Shown: positions 35,123-43,895 of the stretch, in pieces
Numbering within the stretch: the first letter of the stretch is position 1
How the letters are laid out: every line of letters starts with the position of its first letter
NCBI GenBank assembly: GCA_946415475.1
Contig: CAMKSQ010000001.1
Span: 124,001 to 188,000 of the forward strand
Direction: 5' to 3'
DNA length: 64,000 bases
Source: an uncultured Bacteroidales bacterium
Lineage (GTDB): Bacteria; Bacteroidota; Bacteroidia; Bacteroidales; UBA932
Program-made: the position numbers and the translations under genes
The notes under the pieces: generated by a model
Database searches by the model: none
Told to the model about the DNA's origin: nothing
Seen by the model: the letters and a program-made list of their open reading frames with translations, nothing else

Positions 35123-36370
35123 TTAATCGTATAAGTAATAATTGCGGGAAAGGGCCTTGAAGGCTTCGGTATCCTTGTTCCAATAGGCCTGGATATCGGC
35201 CACCTTCAAACGCTTCCCGAAATTGACTCTTACATAATCCGTACCACAAACGATATCCAGCATGCGCGTCTTCTTGACGGGATAAGGATTATGTGAGGGC
35301 CAAAGTTCCTGGACAGCCTGCATGACATAGAACTGCAGCAGGGATACCGGCGCCTTTTCAAAATCGGTAAAGAAGAACTGGACGCCATGTACCAGTTTGC
35401 CGTTGTAGTACCCGGCGATGGGCTTGTAGTGGATGGTGCGGAAGGCGACGCCCGGGAGGTTGTAGCTGTCCAGACGGGCCTTGAGGGCATCGGCATCGAT
35501 CCAATCGATGGCAAAGGTCTGGAAAGGAATGGTGTATCCTACTCCCGTATGGATGTGGCCATATTCGCCACAGATGCCGGACGAGGCATAGCACAGGGCG
35601 CTTTCCATGGAAGGGATATTGGGCGAGGGCAGGATCCACGGCAGGCCGGTGTCGCGGAATTGCATCCAACGATGCCAGCCACGCATGGCCACCACGCTCA
35701 GTTTGCACTTGATATGCTCCTGATCACCCTTCTGGCCTTTGTTCAGGCCCTCCTCGTTGATGAGTGCAGCAAACTCCCCTACCGTTAAACCGTACACGAA
35801 CGGGATATGGAACTGGCTCACGAAGGAGTAAAAGCCTTCCTCCACCAGCGGGCCTTCCACCTTGTTGCCGCCCAGCGGATTGGGCCGGTCCAGCACCAGC
35901 ACCTCGATGCCGGCCTTACCACAGGCGCGCATCACCAGGCCCAGCGTAGAGATAAACGTGTAGCAGCGAACGCCCACGTCCTGGATATCGTACACCATGA
36001 TATCGACACCCTTGAGCATGGCCGGCGTAGGCTCACGCGTGCTCCCGTAGAGGGAGAACACGGGCAGTCCCGTCTTGGCATCCGTGCTGCCTTCCACATG
36101 GTCGCCGGCGTAGGCATCGCCACGCACCCCATGCTCCGGACCATACAGCGCCACCAGGTTAACTTCCGGCGCTTCAAAGAGAATGTCGATGGTGGAACGA
36201 AGGTTCCGGTCCACCCCGCTGGGGTTGGTCACCAGGCCCACCCGCTTGCCGCGGAGTTCCTCGAAGCCATTCATCTGTAATACGTCGATGCCCGTGAGCA
36301 CCTGCGCGTGCAAAACTACACTCAAAAGAAGGGAAAGGGTTGTCAGAACGAATTTCTTTGTGACACTCAT
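35123..36370 (-). CDS. DUF1343 family exo-N-acetylmuramidase-like protein (NamZ type)
   Basis: This 415-aa exported protein of the DUF1343 family includes the characterised NamZ exo-beta-N-acetylmuramidase that releases MurNAc from peptidoglycan fragments. A signal peptide (VLTTLSLLLSVVLHAQ) precedes VGLVTNPSGVDRNLRSTIDIL, ALYGPEHGVRGDAYAG, VYDIQDVGVRCYTFISTL, LDRPNPLGG and PSPNIPSMESALCY, all family hallmarks. The ATG at 36370 is preferred to the track start. Peptidoglycan recycling fits the adjacent murI. It may be cotranscribed with the DUF6515-like gene. Confidence 0.9.
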   Translation of the reverse strand: MSVTKKFVLTTLSLLLSVVLHAQVLTGIDVLQMNGFEELRGKRVGLVTNPSGVDRNLRSTIDILFEAPEVNLVALYGPEHGVRGDAYAGDHVEGSTDAKTGLPVFSLYGSTREPTPAMLKGVDIMVYDIQDVGVRCYTFISTLGLVMRACGKAGIEVLVLDRPNPLGGNKVEGPLVEEGFYSFVSQFHIPFVYGLTVGEFAALINEEGLNKGQKGDQEHIKCKLSVVAMRGWHRWMQFRDTGLPWILPSPNIPSMESALCYASSGICGEYGHIHTGVGYTIPFQTFAIDWIDADALKARLDSYNLPGVAFRTIHYKPIAGYYNGKLVHGVQFFFTDFEKAPVSLLQFYVMQAVQELWPSHNPYPVKKTRMLDIVCGTDYVRVNFGKRLKVADIQAYWNKDTEAFKALSRNYYLYD

Positions 36371-36399
36371 CTTATTGTAAATCAATTGGTTTTAACACA

Positions 36400-36470
36400 T
36401 TCCTCGTTCAAAAATCGAACGAGGATTATATCACAAACGACTGGTAATCAGCCGCTTACTTATCACCCGC
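36400..36470. repeat. Hairpin repeat, copy 2
   Basis: TCCTCGTTC / GAACGAGGA (9 bp, loop AAAAATC) is followed by TTATATCACAAACGACTGGT and similar sequence matching copy 1 at 33628. The element reaches into the last codons of murI, so the murI C-terminus may derive from it. Confidence 0.65.
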
Positions 36471-37220
36471 CTCCACCAGGGCAAAAATACGCTGGAGGGC
36501 GGCGGGGTCGCCGGAGGCATGGAGCTCTATGGAGAACGGTCCCGCGCCGGTAACGATTCCGCGCTGTTCCAGTACGTGTACGGTTTGCCGGGCCACGGCA
36601 GGAGCCGGGTCTATCACGCGCACACTGGGACCGGAGAGCCGCTCAATTACCGGCTGGAGGAAAGGATAGTGTGTGCATCCAAGGACGATGGTATCGGCCC
36701 CGGCCGCAAGCAGCGGTTTCAGGGAGGTCCGCACCGTTTCCACGGTTTCCGGGCCATCCAGCTTGCCGGCCTCCACCAGCTCCACGAAGCCCTGCCCCAC
36801 ATGCTCTACTATGCGCACATTGTCCTCATACAAGCCTCTTGTAGTCAGGTACTTGGAGCCCTTTAGGGTGCCAGCCGTGGCCAGCACGCCAATGACCCCC
36901 GTATGGGTCCCCAGCGCCGCCGGTTTCACGGCCGGTTCCATACCCACGAACGGCACGTCCGGATACTCCGCCCGCAGCGTAGCAATGGCTGCCGCGGTAG
37001 CGGTATTGCAGGCCACCACGATGATATCGGCCCCCTTGTCCAGGAGGTATTCCGTGATAAAACGACCGCGCCGCTGGATGTACAGGGACGTTTTTTCCCC
37101 GTACGGGCAATGCGCGTTGTCGGAGAAATAGTGATACTGTTCCTGCGGCAGGACTTTAATGAGCTCCCGGTATACCGAGAGACCGCCGCTTCCGGAGTCA
37201 AATATGCCTATCGTTGCCAT
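36456..37220 (-). CDS. murI: Glutamate racemase
   Basis: This 254-aa enzyme makes D-glutamate for peptidoglycan. It starts ATIGIFDSGSGGLSVYREL. The two catalytic cysteines are Cys71 in VACNTATA and Cys182 in LGCTHYPF. AHCPYGEK is the substrate-binding segment. The track start extends 37 residues upstream through the 3' end of the preceding gene; the ATG at 37220 gives a normal N-terminus. Its start overlaps the stop of the DUF4922/SpoIID relic by 23 nt, so it is translated from the same mRNA. Confidence 0.95.
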   Translation of the reverse strand: MATIGIFDSGSGGLSVYRELIKVLPQEQYHYFSDNAHCPYGEKTSLYIQRRGRFITEYLLDKGADIIVVACNTATAAAIATLRAEYPDVPFVGMEPAVKPAALGTHTGVIGVLATAGTLKGSKYLTTRGLYEDNVRIVEHVGQGFVELVEAGKLDGPETVETVRTSLKPLLAAGADTIVLGCTHYPFLQPVIERLSGPSVRVIDPAPAVARQTVHVLEQRGIVTGAGPFSIELHASGDPAALQRIFALVEAGDK

Positions 37221-38766
37221 TGGTCTGTCCCCAAGTTTCGTCAATGATGGTGCGCGCATGGGCATCGGCACGGGGCGTGAGCCCAATGTAGCGATGACAA
37301 TGTTCCCCGGCACAAACATCGTACCGGGCATGTACGGGCGCCGCTTCCGGCTGCTCCGTCTTGGCGGGCCGATGGGCCAGCCACGTAACTACCTCTTCCG
37401 TGTTCACCAGATCCGGGCCACCAGGTGCATGCTGGCCAGCCTGCCGGCGCGCCACCAACTCCATGAGCCGCGTACGGATGTCGATAGCGGCCTCTTTGCG
37501 CTGTGCTTCCGGCAACAGTGAAACCACGCTCAGCAGATAATCTTCTGCACCGATTATATTCACCGCCTGCACCTTGCCCCCGTTCACGATGAACTTGAGC
37601 GTGCCGGCAAAACGCATGGGCTCCCCTTCCCCATACAGGATGAAGGAAGGCTCTGCGAAAAGGGTGGAAATGGTGACCGCCTCGAACACCAGTTCATCGT
37701 ACAGAACACCATTATAGTCGATTTTTCCTTCCCGGTACGATACCTGCTGCGGGCCGGCGCCGTCCGAAATAATCTCGAAACCAATCTGAGGAGCCGCGAC
37801 GATGCCCACCTCGATGCGTGGCTGGGTGCGGACAAGACGCCACAACAGGCGTTCTTCCTCCGCTTCGGACAAGGTGACATCGTCATAAATCTGCGACACG
37901 ACGGCTGCGTTTAAGCGGTCGAAGTCTCCTTCTTCCGGCACCACGAAGAAGCCGGCCATGTCCGCCGCACCGGGCGTAATGGCAAAATGGGCGTCCCCTT
38001 CCGCGTAATAGCACTGCGGACGCGAGGCGCTGCGCAGGATGACCGTTGCCCGGAACTCTCCCTCGCTGCAATACGTAAAGGCATTGAAACGGGGTTCCGT
38101 TTCCTCCGCCAACAGGTTCAGGCAGTCCAGAAGCCGGTAAAACAGCTTGGCCATGGACTTGGCGGTGGTGGCGCGCAACATGAAAATTCCCCGGTTAAAT
38201 CCCTGGAAATGATACAATTCGGCATCCCGAACGGAAGTGATGAATCGCAGTTCTGCAGGCGTTTCCCCTCCCCGGACGGTCCGGAGGAGACGCTCCGTAA
38301 CGCGTTCCAGCGGCATGTACCCCTTGGGGCAAGCCTGGAAATGGGCGTGCTGCGGGACCGTGGTACCGCTGTTGGGGCTGTTATAAAAGACGATGTAATT
38401 CTCCAGCTGGGCAGCCAAGTCCAGCATGTCCGGGAATCGGTGCCAGATGGTTTGCGGCGCATGGATATCGCGCGTGATGACCAGGTGGTTGGGGAAAATG
38501 GGCGCCCGGTTTACCAGGATGTTGTACTTGCGTCCTTTCCGGCCCTCGAAAGGGAGGGTATGCTGGTGCTCCATGTAGTTTTCCTCGCACAGCGGGCAGC
38601 CGTGGTCGAAGATGGGCATGCGGCCCGGATTGGATTGGAGCGTAACCAGCAAGCCCCGCAGCGGCATGGTGCGGGTGCGGGTACTCTTCAGTGCCCGGTA
38701 CTTGGCAGCCACCGCCGGCCACACCGACAGTTGGTCGTGTACGAATTTGTCGATATCTGACACCAT
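37198..38766 (-). CDS. DUF4922 (HIT-like) protein with degenerate SpoIID domain
   Basis: This 522-aa fusion has two parts. Residues 1-290 are DUF4922, related to GalT/HIT nucleotidyltransferases: CPLCEENYMEHQ, YNILVNRAPIFPNHLVI and the HIT-like TVPQHAHFQA. Residues 310-522 resemble SpoIID/LytB (IEVGIVAAPQIGFEI, NIIGAEDYLLSVVS, HARYDVCAGEHCHRYIGLT). The segment with the catalytic Glu (SEM), expected after YLLSVVS, is missing, and the protein stops soon after ARTIIDETWGQ, where relatives continue with a CCGG region. The SpoIID part therefore looks inactive. A near-consensus TAACTTTA lies 7 nt before the ATG. Confidence 0.8.
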   Translation of the reverse strand: MVSDIDKFVHDQLSVWPAVAAKYRALKSTRTRTMPLRGLLVTLQSNPGRMPIFDHGCPLCEENYMEHQHTLPFEGRKGRKYNILVNRAPIFPNHLVITRDIHAPQTIWHRFPDMLDLAAQLENYIVFYNSPNSGTTVPQHAHFQACPKGYMPLERVTERLLRTVRGGETPAELRFITSVRDAELYHFQGFNRGIFMLRATTAKSMAKLFYRLLDCLNLLAEETEPRFNAFTYCSEGEFRATVILRSASRPQCYYAEGDAHFAITPGAADMAGFFVVPEEGDFDRLNAAVVSQIYDDVTLSEAEEERLLWRLVRTQPRIEVGIVAAPQIGFEIISDGAGPQQVSYREGKIDYNGVLYDELVFEAVTISTLFAEPSFILYGEGEPMRFAGTLKFIVNGGKVQAVNIIGAEDYLLSVVSLLPEAQRKEAAIDIRTRLMELVARRQAGQHAPGGPDLVNTEEVVTWLAHRPAKTEQPEAAPVHARYDVCAGEHCHRYIGLTPRADAHARTIIDETWGQTNGNDRHI

Positions 38767-38801
38767 AACCTTGTAAAGTTACGGCTTTTTTCGGGGAAAT
38801 C

Positions 38802-39392
38802 CTACAATAATGCCATTAAACGGGCACGAATTTGAGGAAATTCAGACTCGAAATTGGGCGTAAGGATACTTTTGCCGAAAGCGGCATCCAGTTCCTCCGG
38901 CGACCACCACTTTCCCTCGGAAACTTCGGCCTCATCCGGGGCGATTTCCGGATGCCCCACCATCGCGTAAATAAATACGAATTCGTTGTCGCGCTCTGTC
39001 TCGTAGGTGTAGGTTGTCAGTGCGATGGGATTGAACGCATGCAGGCCCAATTCCTCCGCCGCCTCACGGTACAGGGCCTCCACGGCCTGTTCACCATAAG
39101 TGACGTGGCCTCCTACCGCCGTATCCCAATAGCCGGGAAGGAGATCCTTGTTCATGGCCCTTTTCTGCAGATAGATATTGCCGAAGCGGTCTATGATATG
39201 CAAATGGACAACCGGGTGCAGGACCTTGGAGCCGCTGTGGCACCAGGCGCGGGTAGCCTGGCCATAGACCAGACCGGACGGCTCCATGAGCGGCAGCATC
39301 TCCCCTTTCGGGATATGCGGCCGGCCCGGGCGGCCGATGGAAGGCCGGGGATAGATGGGAGCGGGCTCCGAAGGATAGACCAGGTCCAACAT
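38802..39392 (-). CDS. Nudix hydrolase
   Basis: This 196-aa protein has a complete Nudix box, GGHVTYGEQAVEALYREAAEELGL, where the glutamates bind the metal. The flanking HLHIIDRFGNIYLQKRAMNKD is close to the IPP-isomerase-like/YfcD branch. The first 40 residues are Pro-rich and poorly conserved, so an internal start is possible. The substrate, a nucleoside diphosphate linked to another group, is not predictable. It follows the AspT-type transporter by 3 nt in the HU-to-murI operon. Confidence 0.88.
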   Translation of the reverse strand: MLDLVYPSEPAPIYPRPSIGRPGRPHIPKGEMLPLMEPSGLVYGQATRAWCHSGSKVLHPVVHLHIIDRFGNIYLQKRAMNKDLLPGYWDTAVGGHVTYGEQAVEALYREAAEELGLHAFNPIALTTYTYETERDNEFVFIYAMVGHPEIAPDEAEVSEGKWWSPEELDAAFGKSILTPNFESEFPQIRARLMALL

Positions 39393-39395
39393 AAT

Positions 39396-41087
39396 TTACG
39401 CCATTGCAACCAGAATGAGTAACTGCGCCACCAGTACGCGCATGAACATGGACAGCGGATACACCGTGGCATAGTTCACCGACGTGTAGTCACTGCCGTA
39501 CATGCCCTGGGCGAAAGCCAGCACCGGCGGATTGGTGCAGGAGCCGCTGATAAGGCCGCAGATCTGGTAAAAGTTCAGGTGACAGAAGGCACGGGCCACA
39601 ATAAAGGTGATGCAGAGAGGCACCAGGGTGATGATGGCACCGTAGAGGATCCACCAGTAACCACCGCCTACAATCGACTTCCAGAAGTCTGCGCCTGCGC
39701 CGATACCCACGGCGGCAAGGAACATGGCGATGCCGATTTCCCGCAGCATCAGATTGGCGCTGGTGGTGGTGTAAGTGGTGACTTTATACCGGGGGCCGAA
39801 ATAGCCCAGCAGGATGGCGATGATGAGCGGACCGCCGGCCAGGCCCAGTTTGATGGCCTGCGGGATGCCCGGGAAGTGAATGGGAATGGAACCGAAGATG
39901 ATACCCACCACGATACCCAGGAAAATGGGAACCAGATTGGGTTTGTTGAGGGCGTCGTTGGAATTACCCACCTTCTTGGCCAGGTTCTCGATGTTTTTCA
40001 GCGTACCCACGCACATGAGGCCGTCACCCACCTGGATGTACAGGTTGGGGCTGGCCACCAGCTCCACGCCGGCGCGGATGACACGCGTAACGCTTACGCC
40101 GTATGCACTGCGAAAGCCCAGTTCTTTGAGCTTTTTACCGGTGAGTTTACTGTTGGTGACCACGATACGCTGGGTGACCATGTTGTGGTCTTTCACCTGC
40201 CAATCGGACTGATGCATAGGAACTTCCTGACCAAAGAGGATACGGATCCGGTCCACCTCATTCTGCGAAGTCACAATGAGCAGCTTATCGCCCTCCTCCA
40301 AGATGGTATCCGGCTGCGGGAACAGGATTTCATCGCCCTTCATGACGCGAGATACCACAAAATCGCCGCCAAACTCATGCAAGATGCTGGAAAGCTTGTG
40401 ACCAAATATGGCCGGATTTTCCACCATCACATGCATGCGACGGGCCTTTTCCACTTCATCGTCCAGCGCCTTCAGCTGCGCCAGTTCCTTCTTATGGTCG
40501 ATTTTGAAAAGAGCCTTGAACAGGATAATGACGCCAATGACGCCGATGACACCGATGGGATAAGCCACGGCATAGGCCGATGCCAGGTGTCCGGCGGCCT
40601 CGCCGGCCGCCAAGGCGCTGGTGCCTCCGGCGACAGAGGAGTCAATGAACGTTTGCTGGGCGGCACCCAGGCCAGGCGTATTGGTAACAGCGCCGGACAT
40701 CACGCCCACCATGGTGGAAAGACTTTCTCCAGTGATGGCCGAGATGGCATAGGTTGCTACCACAGCCAGAAGGATGTTCATTACGGCCAGAAGGTTCATT
40801 TTTACGCCGCCGCTCTTGAACGAATGGAAGAAGCCGGGGCCCACCTGCAGGCCGATGGAGAACACAAAGAGGATAAGGCCGAATTCCTTCACAAAATGCA
40901 GCATATCCAGATCCATCTGGAAGCCCAAATGCCCCATCAGGATGCCCAGGAAAAGAATCCAGGTTGAGCCCAGGGAGATGCCCTTGATCTTGAATCGGCC
41001 CAGGAAAAGGCCTACGCCGATGACGAAGGCAAGCAGCAAAATGCTGTGGGCGACACCGTATCCGAAAAACAAATCTTTCATAGTCAA
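39396..41087 (-). CDS. AspT/YidE-type transporter with two TrkA-C domains
   Basis: This 563-aa transporter of the aspartate:alanine exchanger family has about five N-terminal helices (from LLLAFVIGVGLFLG), a central cytosolic pair of TrkA-C/RCK domains (residues 205-370; PDTILEEGDKLLIVTSQ and LYIQVGDGLMCVGT), and about five C-terminal helices. Repeats SGAVTNTPGLGAAQ and SGSCTNPPVLAFAQ form the pseudo-symmetric substrate site. The substrate is unknown. Its ATG overlaps the thioesterase stop by 4 nt. Confidence 0.9.
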   Translation of the reverse strand: MTMKDLFFGYGVAHSILLLAFVIGVGLFLGRFKIKGISLGSTWILFLGILMGHLGFQMDLDMLHFVKEFGLILFVFSIGLQVGPGFFHSFKSGGVKMNLLAVMNILLAVVATYAISAITGESLSTMVGVMSGAVTNTPGLGAAQQTFIDSSVAGGTSALAAGEAAGHLASAYAVAYPIGVIGVIGVIILFKALFKIDHKKELAQLKALDDEVEKARRMHVMVENPAIFGHKLSSILHEFGGDFVVSRVMKGDEILFPQPDTILEEGDKLLIVTSQNEVDRIRILFGQEVPMHQSDWQVKDHNMVTQRIVVTNSKLTGKKLKELGFRSAYGVSVTRVIRAGVELVASPNLYIQVGDGLMCVGTLKNIENLAKKVGNSNDALNKPNLVPIFLGIVVGIIFGSIPIHFPGIPQAIKLGLAGGPLIIAILLGYFGPRYKVTTYTTTSANLMLREIGIAMFLAAVGIGAGADFWKSIVGGGYWWILYGAIITLVPLCITFIVARAFCHLNFYQICGLISGSCTNPPVLAFAQGMYGSDYTSVNYATVYPLSMFMRVLVAQLLILVAMA

Positions 41088-41830
41088 TATTCCAGTTTTA
41101 CAACAAAGCAGGACTTGCCGTCCACATGACCTTCCACATACCAGGAAGTTCCGTCCTGCAGGCGATAAAGCTGTACCAGCTCATCCGCCTTGGTCTCTTT
41201 GTTGAAATTGATGTACACGTCTTTAAGCGGCTGTCCCGTCTGGGCCGGCGGGAGGCAGTCCATGGCCCACACCACATACCTTGCGTTATTGGTATGGCCG
41301 ATAAGGTCCACGTCCGAGAAGGCCACGCGGTGCTCTGCTACGCATTCCGCTTCCTGATCCTTAGGCAGGACGATTTTAGGGGCCGGTTCCGCGATGGCAT
41401 CGTCCACCTCATAATCCACGGTCATGAAATGGGCCAGGTCCTCCGGACGCACCAGGCGGCGGGTTTCCTCATTGATAACCACCCAGGAACTGGTACAGAC
41501 GACGCTTTGCTCCCCGGCCTGGTTCAATAATTCGAAGTCTCTCAGGTAGAAAAGGCCGGAGGAGCCTTTGTGCCAAGTGTAGAGAGTCACCTGGTCCCGC
41601 CATGCGACCGGCTTTACAAAGTGGATGTGCATGCGGCTGAGCACCCAGGCAGTGTGATGGATGTGCAGGGTATCATAGCCGAAGCCCAGTTCATGGGCTG
41701 CCCAATAGGCAATTTCCTGGGCCAGGTCCATGAAGGCGGCGGGTCTCAGCTGACGCTGGCTGTCCGTCTGGTAACACGGGATGGCAATCTCTTGCCTGAA
41801 TTTGTATCCTTCTCTACTAACCGGCTTCAT
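41084..41830 (-). CDS. Acyl-ACP thioesterase
   Basis: This 248-aa double hot-dog protein releases fatty acids from acyl carrier protein. The first hot-dog has CYQTDSQRQLRPAAFMDLAQ and the second VAFSDVDLIGHTNNARYVVWAMD, where the Asn and His of GHTNNARY match the FatA/FatB catalytic segment. The length is typical for bacterial members. It lies 6 nt after the HU-like gene. The chain-length specificity cannot be read from the sequence. Confidence 0.92.
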   Translation of the reverse strand: MKPVSREGYKFRQEIAIPCYQTDSQRQLRPAAFMDLAQEIAYWAAHELGFGYDTLHIHHTAWVLSRMHIHFVKPVAWRDQVTLYTWHKGSSGLFYLRDFELLNQAGEQSVVCTSSWVVINEETRRLVRPEDLAHFMTVDYEVDDAIAEPAPKIVLPKDQEAECVAEHRVAFSDVDLIGHTNNARYVVWAMDCLPPAQTGQPLKDVYINFNKETKADELVQLYRLQDGTSWYVEGHVDGKSCFVVKLEY

Positions 41831-41836
41831 TTTATG

Positions 41837-42712
41837 CTACTTATATAACACTTCTAACTCCTCGGGCGAATATAGGAAGCTGTCCAGCCACTCCGGAGCC
41901 ACCCGGCCAACGACAGCAAGGGCGATACCCGCCACAAGGAGCAAAATGCACAGAGAGATAAGTGTCCAAAGGACGATTTTCTTGCCCTTGTTTGTGGGGG
42001 CGGGCTCCGATTCCGGTTCCGGCGCAACGTCATGGCCGGCTTGATCGGCCATCTCTTCCGGTTCAGGCTCGGGCTCGACCACGGGCTCCGGCTCCACAAC
42101 GGGTTCCGGTTCAGGTTCGACCTCCGGCTCTGGTTCGGGTTCCGGTTCGACCTCCGGCTCCGGTTCGGGCTCGGGCTCTACTACCGGCTCAGGCTCTACT
42201 ACCGGCTCAGGCTCTGCAACGGGCTCCGGTTCTTTTTCCAGAATGGAAGCGAGGGCGGAAACGGCTTCCTCAACCTCCTCCTTAGTTTCTTCGTGGGTCT
42301 TGAGGGAAATGGGCTGCAGGCCAAAACCGGTGGGATAAATATCCAGGTCTTCATCGGCCACAAAGAAAAAATGATTCTCCCGCGTAGCGCGCAGACGGCC
42401 CAGTCCGGGGAAAACGATGGTCTTCTTCAGCTTGAGCACTTCCTTCATCTCCGTGAGGAAGTCCGCGAGGATACGTTCCGCATCCGTTACCGGAATATGA
42501 TTGGCCTGTGCGTAAAGATCCACCAGAAGGGTATCCTCCCCTTGCGTGGGAGAGAAATACAGCCTACGATAAGGCGGAAGGATGGTGTAGCCGCGATCGG
42601 CGAAGGTTGCAGGAACCAGTTCCGTGACAAAACTGCCAACGCCGGGCAGCGTCACGGTATCGTGGTCCATCACCACTTCTTTCACCATTCTGGCGAGCAG
42701 GTCTATATCCAT
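41837..42712 (-). CDS. HU-CCDC81-like membrane protein with Glu-Pro repeats
   Basis: This 291-aa protein has two HU/IHF-like N-terminal domains (residues 1-60 with [17 protein letters not shown]; 65-130 with [20 protein letters not shown]) of the bacterial CCDC81-type found in Bacteroidota. Residues 160-225 are almost pure Glu-Pro-Val repeats, a rigid TonB-like spacer. A single transmembrane helix ([20 protein letters not shown]) lies at 245-268 with a short tail. DNA binding is not proven for this subgroup. It is the first gene of the run to murI. Confidence 0.8.
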   Translation of the reverse strand: MDIDLLARMVKEVVMDHDTVTLPGVGSFVTELVPATFADRGYTILPPYRRLYFSPTQGEDTLLVDLYAQANHIPVTDAERILADFLTEMKEVLKLKKTIVFPGLGRLRATRENHFFFVADEDLDIYPTGFGLQPISLKTHEETKEEVEEAVSALASILEKEPEPVAEPEPVVEPEPVVEPEPEPEPEVEPEPEPEPEVEPEPEPVVEPEPVVEPEPEPEEMADQAGHDVAPEPESEPAPTNKGKKIVLWTLISLCILLLVAGIALAVVGRVAPEWLDSFLYSPEELEVLYK

Positions 42713-42739
42713 TTTCCCTTATAACAACAAATGAACTTA

Positions 42740-42747
42740 CAAAGATA
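42740..42747 (-). promoter_or_regulatory. -7 box of the HU-like to murI operon
   Basis: TATCTTTG on the minus strand, 27 nt before the ATG at 42712. The TTG element is not at the ideal distance. Confidence 0.55.
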
Positions 42748-42796
42748 CACAAAAATCCGGCACAATAAATCTTTTAAAAAAATTTCTTGAAAAGCT

Positions 42797-42826
42797 TTGC
42801 AGAATCCAAAAAAGGTTGTACCTTTG
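42797..42826 (+). promoter_or_regulatory. Promoter of tRNA-Asn
   Basis: TTG at 42797-42799, a 19-nt spacer and TACCTTTG at 42819-42826, about 31 nt before the mature tRNA 5' end. Confidence 0.7.
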
Positions 42827-42857
42827 CAATCCCGTTACGGAAATAACGGCAAAATAT

Positions 42858-42931
42858 TCCTCCTTAGCTCAGTTGGTTAGAGCATCTGACTGTTAATCAG
42901 AGGGTCGTTGGTTCAAGTCCAACAGGGGGAG
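42858..42931 (+). tRNA. tRNA-Asn (anticodon GTT)
   Basis: A full cloverleaf of 74 nt: acceptor TCCTCCT/AGGGGGA (one G-U), anticodon stem CTGA/TCAG with loop CTGTTAA, T-arm GTTGG-TTCAAGT-CCAAC. Discriminator G; CCA is not encoded. Confidence 0.95.
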
Positions 42932-42964
42932 CTCAAGCGCTGGCAGCCATGCCGGCGCTTATTT

Positions 42965-43744
42965 TTATTGTTCTTTAAGCACTTCGCGGGCAAGGAGGGG
43001 GCGATTGGTGGTGATTACATCCACGCCCAGGTCCCGGAGGTAGGCCATTTCGCTCTTGCTGTCCACGGTCCAGACATTTACGCTCATTCCAAGAGCATGG
43101 GCGCGCTCTACCCAATCCGGGTGCCTGTGGAAGACCGCGTGGTTATAGTCGATGCCGTTTATGCCGGCCGCGTGGACGGTTTCCGGATCTTTGTCCCCTT
43201 CCAGATACTGGTTGCCAAAGCCGGGCAATTGCTCCGCAATCCAGCGGCAGGCCTCAAAACTGAACGAGATAAACATCACGCGGGAGGAATCCAGGAGCTG
43301 AAATGTCCGCAGTTCCTCTACGCAGGCTTTGGCCAGGGCAAGGGTACGATGCACCGTTTTCTGAGGCTTGATTTCCAGCACCAGCATGCAGGCCGATTGC
43401 GCCCCCTGCCTCAGATAATCGGCCAGGGAAGGAATGGGCTCGCCATTGGAGAGCCGCGTCTTTAATAGACGTTTATACGTATTCTTGCGGATTGAAATGC
43501 CATGGATGGAAGGGTCGTGGTTCACCACAACAAAACCGTCCGCGGTAAGGTGCACATCGAACTCACTTCCCCAGAAGCCATTTTCCTGGGCCGCACGCAG
43601 CGATGCAACGGAATTTTGCGTATTCCCTGCCTCCTCGCACTTCCAGAATCCGCGGTGGGCACAGATTTTCTGCGCCTGCAGAGAGAGAGTGCCCAGCAGG
43701 AAAGCCGTCACCACGATGAATGCGTACTGTTTGAATCTGTTCAC
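42965..43744 (-). CDS. Glycerophosphodiester phosphodiesterase family protein
   Basis: This 259-aa exported GDPD-type TIM barrel hydrolyses glycerophosphodiesters to an alcohol and glycerol-3-phosphate. The signal peptide ends SLQAQ. Active-site motifs are CAHRGFW, GSEFDVHLTADGFVVVNHD and LVLEIKPQ, with the metal-binding Glu/Asp and catalytic His pair. The C-terminal NVWTVDSKSEM is typical. The start codon is GTG at 43744, 4 nt after a TAAATTTG box. The gene lies between tRNA-Asn and tRNA-Pro and is downstream of a terminator. Confidence 0.88.
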   Translation of the reverse strand: MNRFKQYAFIVVTAFLLGTLSLQAQKICAHRGFWKCEEAGNTQNSVASLRAAQENGFWGSEFDVHLTADGFVVVNHDPSIHGISIRKNTYKRLLKTRLSNGEPIPSLADYLRQGAQSACMLVLEIKPQKTVHRTLALAKACVEELRTFQLLDSSRVMFISFSFEACRWIAEQLPGFGNQYLEGDKDPETVHAAGINGIDYNHAVFHRHPDWVERAHALGMSVNVWTVDSKSEMAYLRDLGVDVITTNRPLLAREVLKEQ

Positions 43745-43748
43745 CTTA

Positions 43749-43756
43749 CAAATTTA
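43749..43756 (-). promoter_or_regulatory. -7 box of the GDPD gene
   Basis: TAAATTTG on the minus strand ends 4 nt before the GTG start codon, so a leaderless transcript is implied. No clear TTG element; the upstream side is occupied by a terminator. Confidence 0.45.
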
Positions 43757-43760
43757 CACA

Positions 43761-43799
43761 AAAAAAGAAACCGGACGATGTGTCTGGTTTCTTTTTTTT
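43761..43799 (-). terminator. Terminator after tRNA-Pro
   Basis: GAAACC/GGTTTC with an inner GAC/GTC, flanked by A-run and T-run, ends the tRNA-Glu, rpsT, tRNA-Pro unit on the minus strand. The symmetric runs could also terminate plus-strand transcription. Confidence 0.75.
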
Positions 43800-43801
43800 A
43801 G

Positions 43802-43874
43802 TCGGGATGACTCGACTCGAACGAGCGACCCCTACGTCCCGAACGTAGTGCGCTACCAACTGCGCTACATCCCG
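43802..43874 (-). tRNA. tRNA-Pro (anticodon CGG)
   Basis: A 73-nt cloverleaf: acceptor CGGGATG/CATCCCG, D-arm GCGC/GCGC, anticodon stem CTACG/CGTAG with loop TTCGGGA, T-arm GCTCG-TTCGAGT-CGAGT. Discriminator A; CCA is not encoded. Confidence 0.94.
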
Positions 43875-43895
43875 CTCTTGATAAAAAACAAGCTC

